Shown here in pieces: positions 55,409 through 64,000 of a stretch of 64,000 nt of DNA. Each line of letters begins with the position of its first letter. Positions within the stretch are counted from its first letter, which is position 1. Made by a program: the position numbers and the translations under genes. Source of the stretch: Amaurobius ferox (lineage: Eukaryota > Arthropoda > Arachnida > Araneae > Amaurobiidae); assembly GCA_951213105.1 (NCBI GenBank), contig OX578155.1, forward strand, positions 33,873,984 to 33,937,983, in the 5' to 3' direction. The notes beneath the pieces were generated by a model. That model searched no databases and was not told the DNA's origin. It saw only the letters and a list, made by a program, of their open reading frames with translations.

Positions 55409-58400
55409 CTAAAAAAAAAAAATTCTATCATTGAACAAAAGATCAAGAACCAGAAAAGTTTAATGAAAGAAAGTTAGGGAATTTATCTAAAAGTTAAATT
55501 ATACGGCAAAAGCATTTATAGTACTTTTGTATTATTGTGGTCAGGGTAAGAAATTTCAGCCCAAAGTTTACTCGTAAAAATAAAAAATATTGGCTAGTAC
55601 CATATAAATATAATAACATTGCATAATGCTTTCACCATTTCTTTCAAAAAAATTAATTGCAGTAAAATTTATCGGTAATCATTGTATAAAAAATGTAACA
55701 TAAATATACATATAACATATGAGCAATTAGGATATTGCGCATGCACACATCCCATAGTAGTATCAGCCATGGTAGGGCCACATGAAGTGCACATGCAATG
55801 AAACCACATGACATAGCAAGTAATTTTGCAATTCTATAAAATGGAAACATATTAATTACCTTTTCATGTTCTATTTTTTCTAACGAAGAGCCTGGCTTGG
55901 GATTTCCAATTCCCTTTTTTCTTTTATCACTTAATAAAGGAGATAGGTTAGGCACATCAGTAAGAGTTGGAATTGCAGTTTGCAGATTCTTTCTCTCATC
56001 CATACACTGGTTTTCAAATTGTGATTCTTCAAAGTAAGCCTATAAGTAACAATATTAAAATTTTAAAAGTTGTAATTTAAATTAAATATATCTTTTAATG
56101 AACTTTGAAGAAACTAGACAATGTTTACTGTTCAAATTATGCAGCACTCTGACCAAGATCAGTGGTGAAGCATCAGAGGAGACGGCCTGTATCCAAATAA
56201 TTTACGATCAATATATATAATTGTATCAAAATCTAAAGGTCAAAATATTGGATCAAAAACAATACTGTATTTATAACTGATAAATTAGAAATGGTAAGAC
56301 TACTGTACATGATACAAGTAGTTGACCTAAGAAATTGACTTTTCAAGTTTTTTATGCTCAACTTTTAATTTACAGGCAATTTGGCAAACAAACAATTTTT
56401 TTCACTCCCGCAAATTTGGTCTAAACACAGTTTAAATACGTAACTACATGTATGCATTACCCCATGCTAATTTACTATCATGAGAAGAAATATAAAATAA
56501 AGGTTCTATTTATGAATTTAATTAGTCATACTTACAGCTGATTTTAATTTAGGTAAGCCAATGCCTTTAATACGGCGATTTGCAATTAACTTAGGAGGAT
56601 TGGGAATACTGAACAATGTTGGCACTGCTGTAGCTTTCAACAATTTTTTCATGTCCACTCTCTTACATTCAAATTGACTTTCCTCAAAATGAACCTAGAA
56701 AAAAAAAAGTAAGGCATGTTACACTTATAATAATTATTTTTTCTAAATGCTTAAAATAAGAATTAAGAAACAGAAATCTCAATTACTAATACAATACTGC
56801 AAATGGAAACTGTTGAAAATCTTTGATGAAAAAAAAAGCCGAGCTCAGTAGGTTATTAGGGTATTTTCCTCTTTAGATACAAAGTAGTTAAACTTTTAAA
56901 TATGTGAGGCAAACATTCATACATGTTACTAAAAAAACATTAAAGTAAAACTGTTTTGAAAAAGTTATTCAAAATGTAGAGAATACATCCAATAAGCATT
57001 AGTACCAATAAGCGTAATCTAATAAGATATGAAAGTTCAATTCATTTCTAATTTCCATTTATGAGATATCGGTTACTACAGAATGTAAAAATGCTTTTAT
57101 GTAGTCCCACCTAACAAATGATATGCTATTGTACAACACACATTTTTATTGTAAACAGTGTAGAAGACCCAGACCGTCCGACTCATCCTATGAGGAGTTG
57201 GATGAGTCGGAGGATGAGGACTTGAGTATCTATTTGGATGGCCGGATTGTAAACAGTGTATGTATTTTAACCTATCTCAATCATTTATTCGTGAGATATC
57301 GCTGATCAAAGGTGAAACACCATTAGTGTATATTGCCAGAACTATAAATCCAATGAAATTTGAAATCAACAAGCTTTTGATCTTTATTACTATAGATATG
57401 ATTAAAAAATTTCAAACAGTTTTCTCGATTCATTCATGAAAAATCACTGACCACATAAAAAAAATCTAGCAGATAATATTGCCAAAACTATACATCCAAT
57501 AAGCATTAGTACCGATAAGCGTAATCCAATAAGATATGAAAAGTTCAATTAATTTCTAATTTCCATTTATAAGCCTATCGGTTACTACAGAATGTAAAAA
57601 TATTTTTCTGTAGTCCCACCCAACAAATGATATGCTACTGCACAACACACATTTTTATTGAAAACAGTGTATGTATTTTAACCTATCTCAATCATTTATT
57701 CGTGAGATATCACTGATCAAAGGTAAAACACCATTAGTGTATATTGCCAGAACTATAAATCCAATGAAATTTGAAATCAACAGGCTTTTGATCTTTATTA
57801 CTATAGATATGATAAAAAAATTTCCACCAGTTTCCTCGATTCATTCATGAAAAATCGCTGACCACATAGAAACATCCTAGCAGATAATACTGCCAAAACT
57901 ATACATCCAATACGCATTAGTACCAATAAGTGTAATCCGATAAGTTATGAAAAGTTCAATTAATTTCTACTTTCCATTTATGAGATATCGGTTACCACAG
58001 AATGTAAAAACATTTTTCTGTAGTCCCACCCAACAAATGATATGCTACTGCACAACACACATTTTTATTGAAAACAGTGCAATACATTTAAAATTTCAGA
58101 ATTGTAACCACATCCAGGTGAAGGATTTCCAATTTCCCCTGTTTTTGCTAAAATACTGAAGTTCTGGTGGAAATTAAAACAGAATTGATAATTTTGTGGA
58201 GGGGAGGGGGAGGAGCACTGGAGGTACACTGTCATTGTAAAAAGAGCAAAAAGAAAAGTAATTGTAGGGTTATTTTATCTGACACCTTTGACCTGAAAAT
58301 TTAAAGAGAGGCAATTTTGGTATAAACTTGTGTATGTACAGATTTACAGATTATATAAATATAACATTTAAAATCTTTGTAATAATAATACATTTTATAA

Positions 58401-59200
58401 ATCTGTATTACAAACGATATATTTATGCCTAATACGAAAGAATTTAAGTATCTTATTGGGAAAATCCTATAAACGGAATGACAGAACGCCAATGTTTACA
58501 TCAAATGATTGGCGCCAAACATCGACTTGGCGATAAAATAATCGGTGCCATTTAAAAGTAATTTCGTGTCATTTGAACATAATTTTTTATCAGTTTTTCG
58601 AAAAAATAATAGCTAATCATTAAGTAGCTTATATGATAATCGTATTTCGATTTATTTACCATTTTAGCTTATGTTTGCATAATTACTATAACATGGCAAG
58701 TTTTCCACTTGGCGACAGTTTGTTGATAGTAGGATTCACCAATTTTGTGATTCATTATGATCTAAAAATACAACAAAGTGTATAAAACTTGAAAGATATT
58801 TGTGTAAGAGGAATAAATCTTTAATATATATATATATAATTTGAAGCTATTTTCTTCTAGGTTTGAAAGTGCGTATAATGCATTCAAGATGATGTTTACA
58901 TTACAAACTACGTGTACTAAGATAAGACTATAACAAATAAAAATCATTAATAATCCATACTACAGTTACAGAAATTATAAAATAAGTGTTTAAAATAAAT
59001 ACTTTATATGAAAAAAGAAGTTTCAATTAGAATATTGCAGAACTTACCTCACATAAGTATGATCCATTACCGGGTATCCAATTATCACGCCGACTATTTA
59101 TTAGCCATTGTTTTCTTCTTTCTTCGTTTCTAGGAAAGCGAAATAGTCTAAAACCGTTTCTAGAATGATTAGAGCAGTTCGGTGCAGAACAACCACCCAT
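53306..59200 (-). CDS. P-element-type THAP transposase gene (THAP9-like), four exons, apparently intact
   Basis: Exons 59200-59048, 56694-56536, 56039-55860 and 55408-53306 join in frame to about 864 codons. All have GT…AG borders and all introns are phase 0. The N-terminal THAP domain has the C2CH zinc site Cys4, Cys9, Cys50, His53, a Trp at 32 and an AVPTLF box. A THAP-like repeat follows (exon 3), then a coiled coil (about 168-195). The P-type transposase core has Asp 292 (VDEME), Asp 378 (SDMGSNN), DVPHLLKNMRN and Glu 613 (DALENVFSQIR), the presumed DDE set. P-type transposases bind subterminal sites through THAP and cut and paste DNA using GTP. It could be an active element or a domesticated gene. 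No terminal repeat is visible after the stop codon, which favours a stranded or domesticated copy. Confidence 0.85.
55860..56039 (-). CDS. THAP gene exon 3: exon-2 paralogue (60 codons)
   Basis: The acceptor is acttatag|GCT. It starts AYFEESQFEN and includes TAIPTLTDVP, DKRKKGIGNPKPG and a Lys/Glu tail before |GTAATT. It lines up with exon 2 (YFEESQFE/HFEESQFE; KGIGNPK/KGIGLPK). The His is replaced by Tyr, so it cannot complete the zinc site if used in place of exon 2. Confidence 0.8.
56536..56694 (-). CDS. THAP gene exon 2 (53 codons)
   Basis: The acceptor is tttttctag|GTT. It starts VHFEESQFE, supplying the His of the C-x2-H zinc site. It continues with the ATAVPTLFSIP box that closes the THAP fold and ends KLKSA before GTAAGT. 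Length and phase match THAP second exons. Confidence 0.88.
56985..58085 (-). repeat. ~412-bp tandem repeat inside intron 1 of the THAP gene (about 2.6 copies)
   Basis: Unit starts ('tacatccaata(a/c)gcattagtacc') are at about 56986, 57491 and 57901. The first unit is longer because of the insertion at 57163-57245. The fold-back copy at 17.4 kb lacks this array, so it expanded or inserted in this copy's intron only. Confidence 0.85.
57163..57245 (+). mobile_element. 83-bp insertion with 15-bp target-site duplication
   Basis: ATTGTAAACAGTGTA stands at 57148-57162 and 57246-57260. The sister tandem unit (57655-57670) has the site once, with nothing inserted. The insert carries the 'agacccagaccgtccgac' motif of the 21-kb cluster and a hairpin with perfect 11-bp arms (57178-57188 / 57200-57210). 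Its plus-strand frame reads an acidic segment (EELDESEDEDLS). There is no poly-A tail and no known family. Confidence 0.75.
58200..58680. other. Rest of THAP intron 1
   Basis: A G-rich patch (58199-58218) and unique AT-rich DNA. From about 58570 leftover similarity to 17555-17650 begins. Confidence 0.5.
59048..59200 (-). CDS. THAP gene exon 1 (51 codons)
   Basis: ATG at 59200-59198; MGGCSAPNC gives zinc ligands Cys4 and Cys9, FRFPRNEERRKQWL is the THAP F-P…W block, and the end is SYLCE|GTAAGT with Cys50. Copies of this exon with stops or deletions lie at 16852-17004 and 18022-18152, and comparison with them supports the start and donor. Confidence 0.9.
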
Positions 59201-59333
59201 AATTATTTCAATAATACTTCCTAAAGTGAAAATACGAATAGAGCTAATGCTAATGAATAGCGCTACCAGCTATAGTGGGCATCAATATGCTTGATGAGTC
59301 AGCTCGTATATAGAGGAGTCTTAGATCCGCCCA

Positions 59334-59341
59334 TGACGTCA
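59334..59341. promoter_or_regulatory. TGACGTCA between two divergent THAP genes
   Basis: It lies 134 bp upstream of the minus-strand ATG and 179 bp upstream of the plus-strand ATG, next to 'agccaatag' (CCAAT-type, about 59350). The same arrangement survives in the copy at 16690-16707. It probably belongs to a bidirectional or shared promoter. Confidence 0.5.
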
Positions 59342-59519
59342 TTTAACTTAGCCAATAGCGAAGAATCGGTCTCCCAGCAGGGTAAGGCTCCTATATAGAC
59401 AGGCTGGCGCAACCGCCATTGAAGCTCCTGCCGTAACTGTCTGTTACCGTCTGCCTATGCTATTTCAATGGCGAGCGCACGTTACTTGTCTGATGTTTGA
59501 TATGTATTTTATCTGTAAA

Positions 59520-59673
59520 ATGGGTGATTGTGGTATAATAAATGGCACTTATCATTGGAGGAAGACGTAGGAAATGTTTAAATTTCCTCAAGATCCCGAA
59601 AAAAGGAAAATATGGCTTTATAAACTGCCGAAGAAATGGATACATTCCTGGACATTCATCTGAATTGCGCAGT
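59520..59673 (+). pseudogene. Decayed THAP exon 1, divergent from the intact THAP gene
   Basis: From ATG 59520 the frame reads MGDC (first zinc Cys), hits one stop (TAG at codon 17), then FKFPQDPEKRKIWLYKLPKKW, the THAP F-P-x-D-P…R…W block. A one-base frameshift later, PGHSSELRS corresponds to the region of the third Cys (now Arg) before the donor |GTAAGT at 59674. Its 154 bp compares with 153 in the intact gene. It is not functional. Confidence 0.7.
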
Positions 59674-59689
59674 GTAAGTAGTTTCATAT

Positions 59690-61380
59690 TTTATGCTTTC
59701 TTTTGTCTTTTTAAAAGTAAATGTATGTTAAGATCTTGAAAAGAAGGTTTGAAAATTGGTTTCTTAAAGCTGAACTTTCAATAAATTAATTTTTTATAAT
59801 AGTTAAATAGGATTTTTTCTTGCAATGCAATTGTAGGGTTGCTATCGCATTTTGGCGTGGGTTTATCGATGACTTAACGCCAAGATAGCAAGATTTGACT
59901 TTGAAATTTGTGTTTTAATATATTATTGTACTTTAAAGACTGTTTTGTATTTCACTTATAAAATATGTGCATTGATATAAAATTTTAACAATTGTTTGTA
60001 GAAATATGTGAATGCTGCATTTAAAAAAAAAATAAAAACATGCTATTTTGATTGTCTCCAAAGCATTTATAAAATTAATAATTTTGTTTTATGATTAAGT
60101 ATTCAGTGTACATACTACAACGTTACAAGCAAATATATTTTTGATTACCTATTTCTCATTTTAAGTTAGCACAGACTTATGCTGCCAGAGATTTTTAACA
60201 TTTCTGCAGATACTATATTTTGTTTGTACTAATATGAATTGCATGCATTATTTTGACTCATTGATTTTTCTATTTTATGTTATTTATATTATTGATATAT
60301 TATCTTGTCAAGTATAGTTAAACTTAAGCTTTAAAATACTATGGCATTTATGTAACATTAAAATTCGCATACCTGATATAGCTTGAAATAATTTCTCAAA
60401 GTAACTGAATACTAGAAAGTCAATTTTCTATTAAGATAGATATAAGCTATCTATATTAAGATATTTCTACATGTGAAGGCAAAATTTTAAATCCATTTAG
60501 AAGATCAATAATTTACCTTACAAATTAACCCACAATGTTGAATTGGACAATAGCTTTTTGTAGCTGATTCTGCACAGATAATGAATAAAAATATGATATA
60601 GTATGCTAAAAAAGATATTTCAAACTTTTCCTTTTAATTTGCCACTATTCAACTCAGGTATGTTGTACCTTTGATAGTAATTTTTATTGAAACTATTTCT
60701 GTTTACAAATTTAATTAATCTGTTTTCCCGAGTATCATTTTTTTGCAATTTTTACATAAAATTTAAAGTTCTGGAATTTGCAGTCTAATTTAAATTATAT
60801 CAAATTTAGTATTTTATGAAAATTATAATTTAGAATAAAATACATTTTTGGTTATAAGAAATTTGTAAATGAAGTTTCATTATGAAACTTAGCCATCGAT
60901 AGTATGCTTATACCTGCACAGTTTTAATGTTTGATTTGTTTGCAAAGTGTGCTATACTTTTAAGTATTATGCAGTAGTAAATTTGAATATGTTAAACTGT
61001 ATCAAGCATGTTTAAGTTTAAAAATTCTGTTTTCTGTCGGACTATAGTTTTAAAAAATGTTCAAATGAGTCCAAAATACTTATTAACTGTAGTAGTAACA
61101 TAAAATAATTGCTCAGCAAGTATATATTGATGAGCTGGAATTGATATGAGTGTATCGGTTGTTACAAAATATTTCAAGATCTGAGTAACTGGTTGCTAAA
61201 TTATGAAATGTGCTGAAAATTAAGGGCAAAATGAAAGTAAATTAAAAAAATTTGTAATTGTGCAAGTTTCTATTATTTTGTATGATGGTATTACATACTA
61301 ATTCAACATCTATAGATAGTTTTGTTCTCAATGTTTCCAAAAATTTGTTTGTAATATTTTAAATCCACTTTATTAAAGGG
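59690..61380 (+). other. Presumed intron of the decayed THAP gene; no other gene seen
   Basis: AT-rich DNA with no open frame or shared repeat. Confidence 0.45.
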
Positions 61381-61384
61381 ATAT

Positions 61385-61545
61385 TTTGAAAAGTCCCAGC
61401 ATGAAGCTGATAATTGGAGAAATTTGAAGCCGTGATGTGCAAAGTCATCCTGCATTACTCCAATCTAAACACGTGAAATACCTAAAGGCTGGATCCATTT
61501 TAGATCATCAAGAAGTCAATGGTACAATTGACACAGAGGTAAACT
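61385..61545 (+). pseudogene. Decayed THAP exon 2 of the divergent gene
   Basis: After 'tttattaaag' the text YFEKSQHEADNWRNLKP matches the start of THAP second exons (HFEESQFE…), followed by stops. It may end at |GTAAAC (61546). It is in the expected place downstream of the exon at 59520-59673. The rest of that gene, if any, is not recognisable to the window end. Confidence 0.55.
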
Positions 61546-61739
61546 TTCCAAACTTTTCTTTGATTTAATATTTAATATAAATTTTGTGGATTTCACCATT
61601 GCTTTGAAATATAACTTTCCTTATACACACATAGGGATATAATAAGGGATACATTATGACAGGATTGAAAATTTAATTGTATGGTATCTTCACTAGAATA
61701 CTTTCAGTGTACTTTTGCGAAGATATCCTTCAAGAATTT

Positions 61740-63540
61740 TTTTCAAGTTGTGAACATTTTCTATATTGAAATTTCATGTTCTATATGAAAATTAATTTTG
61801 TGCCTAACTGTATAATTTAAAATGTTTCTTCATCTCCCTTCTGCTTGTGGCGGATTCTATTACAATTCACCATTATCTACTGTTATATTTTTACTCAAGT
61901 TATAAATATTTTCAATTTTTATGACAAGTTTTTAATTCATGCTGAATTGCATATTTTGAAAAATGTTTTTCTTGCTCCTGCTTTTGACGGACTCTTACAA
62001 TTTCCGAATTAGGATTTTCCTTAACTTGAGACCATTTTATATATTGAAAGTTCAAGTTTTATATGAAAATTTATAATTTTGTGCCAAACCGTATAAATTG
62101 AAAAGTCTCTCAATCTCCATCTGCTTGTAGGGGATTCTATTACACTTTACTATTATCATATATATATATATATGTATCTACTGTTATATTTATACGCAAG
62201 TTATAATTACTTTCCAGTTTTATATGACAAGTTTTAATTTCGTGCCAAATTGCATATTTTGGAAAATATATTCTTATCGCTTCTGCTTCTGGTGGACTCA
62301 TACAATTACCGAATTAGGATTTTCTTCAAATTGTGACCATTTTCTATATTGAAAGTTCAAGTTTTATATGAAAATTTAAAATTTTGTGCGAAACTGATAT
62401 ATAATTTGAAATGTTTCTTCATCTCCCTTCTGCTTGTGGCGGATTCTACTACATTTTACCATTATCTACTCTTATATTTATACTCGTTATAAATACTTTC
62501 CAGTTTTATATGACAAGTTTTGATTTCGTGCTGAATTGCATATTTTGAAAAATATGTTCTCACTCCTGCTTTTGATGGACTGATACAAATACCGAGTTAG
62601 GATTTTCTTCAAATTTTAATAATTTTCTATATTGAAAGTTCAAGTTTAAAACTAAAATTTATAATTTTGTGCCAAACTGTGTATATAATTTGAAATTTTT
62701 CTTGTATCTCCCTTCTGCTTGTGGCGGATTCTGCTACATTTTAACATTATCTACTATTATATTTATACTCAAGCTATAAATACTTTGCAATTTTATATGA
62801 CAAGTTTTGATTTTGTGCCAAATTGCATACTTTGACCAATATGTGCTTCTCGCTCCTCATACAATTACTGAATTGGGATTTTCTTCAAGTTGTGACCATT
62901 TTCTATATTGAAAGCTGAACTATGAAAATTAATTTTAGGATCTCTATAATTTGAAAAGTATCTTAACTCCCTTCTGCTTGAGGCAGGTTCCATTACAATT
63001 TACCATTATTTACTTTTATATATTTACTCAAGTTATACATATTTTCAGTTTTTTATATGACAAGTTTTGATTTTGTGCTGAGTTGCATATTTTGAAAAAT
63101 ATGTTCACCTTGCTACTGCTAATGGTGGATTCCTACAATTGTTGAATTATAATTTTCTTCAAATTGGGATCATTTTCTGTATTGAAAGTTCAAGTTTTAT
63201 ACAAAAATTTATAATTTTATTCCAAATTATATAATTTAAAAAATATCTCAATCTCCCTTGCTGGTGGTGGATTCTATTGCAATTTACCATTATCCACTGT
63301 TATATAAGTTATAAATAATACTTTCCAATTTTATGACAAGTTTTAATTTCGTGCCAACTTGCATATTTTGAAAAACATGTTCTTTTCGCTCCTGCTTTTG
63401 ATGGACTCTTACAATTACTGAATTAGGAGTTTCCTCAAGTTGAGACCATTTTCTATATTGAAAGTTCAAGTTTTATATGAAAATTTATAATTTTGTGCCA
63501 AACTGTATAATTTGAAAGGTATCTCTATTTAAATTTCAAG
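61740..63540 (+). repeat. ~283-bp tandem repeat, about six copies
   Basis: 'ggcggattctattac'-like phrases occur at about 61849, 62127, 62439, 62722, 62982 and 63265, each in a unit with 'attttctatattgaaagttc', 'tttgtgccaaactgtataat', 'tctcccttctgcttg' and 'gcatattttgaaaaatatg'. A TA microsatellite (62157-62173) enlarges one unit. Non-coding and fairly diverged. Confidence 0.85.
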
Positions 63541-63559
63541 TTTTTAATCATGTGTCAAG

Positions 63560-64000
63560 CTGTATAATTTGAGAAATATCTTTATCACCATTATAATTTA
63601 CAGATTTAGAATAGCAAAATTTGAGTTATTTTTCATCAGGATATAATTTATTATGCTGAAAGCTTTTAAAACATAGAGTTGAATTTAAACGTTAAAATGC
63701 ATACAGTGCAAATATGCAATATTTATTACAAATAGGCAGGCACTTGATACACCATCATTCGCCTATACATCGGTCAACATTGTGAACCATTTTGCTGTCA
63801 CAAATTATGCAAAATATAAGCTGTTTTAGGACGGATGCAACACTAAATATAAATAAGAACTTTAAAAATCACAATTTTTACATTGGATAAAAAGATGGAT
63901 ACAATATTTTATTTTCAAGTGGGGCACATGATTTCTTCATATAATATGGGTGTCATTATTATTTTAATTTTTATTTAAAAAACTTTCACTTTTTCAACCC
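63560..64000. other. No gene seen
   Basis: AT-rich DNA to the window end; no repeat or coding signature. Confidence 0.5.

Overview
This is animal nuclear DNA, most likely from an arthropod. It is strongly AT-rich and intron-bearing, has no operons, and is dominated by transposable elements: Jockey-type LINEs, a THAP/P-element gene, hAT, piggyBac, PIF/Harbinger and Pao-like relics. It also has a huge C2H2 zinc-finger array and several satellite-like arrays. An arachnid is a reasonable guess, but the sequence alone does not name the species. I see no tRNA, rRNA, CRISPR or clear single-copy housekeeping gene.

Layout. 0-5 kb: dispersed repeats and a broken KIAA1586-like (hAT-derived) coding relic at 2.6-4.25 kb, apparently inside an older repeat whose 'empty' inverted copy lies at 19.9-20.3 kb. 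6.2-11.3 kb: a minus-strand array of 84-bp C2H2 fingers, homogeneous in the middle and decayed at both ends. 13-14.1 kb: tandem duplication and a hAT-like MITE. 14.4-16.6 kb: a 5'-truncated Jockey copy with a 13-bp target-site duplication, inserted beside a fold-back derivative of a P-element-like THAP gene (16.65-18.24 kb). 21.2-21.9 kb: a short recurring motif. 23.6-28 kb: a repeat family with palindromic joints and a 645-bp tandem unit. 28.9-32.8 kb: 140-bp satellite arms in inverted orientation around a 1.4-kb core that carries a hammerhead-like motif. 33.1-35.4 kb: a broken piggyBac transposase, with an inverted partial copy at 45.2-47.7 kb. 40.35-44.09 kb: a nearly complete Jockey element with an intact ORF2 of about 900 codons and a 12-bp target-site duplication. 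51.5-51.8 kb: a Pao-type DUF5641 relic. 52.7-53.3 kb: a Harbinger-like relic with the start of a MADF domain.

The most interesting locus is at 53.3-59.2 kb on the minus strand: a four-exon THAP/P-element-type transposase gene that looks intact (about 864 codons). It has a complete C2CH THAP zinc site, a coiled coil and all three presumed acidic catalytic residues. All its introns are phase 0, and a second, THAP-like exon looks like a duplicate of exon 2 that has lost the zinc-binding histidine. A decayed second THAP gene starts 320 bp away on the other strand. The 5' end of the intact gene also exists as a head-to-head fold-back copy at 16.65-18.24 kb and a short solo copy at 47.85 kb. These copies and their flanks repeatedly carry the palindrome TGACGTCA. 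Together they suggest a P-like family that was mobile here, with one copy kept intact, either a potentially active transposase or a domesticated gene.
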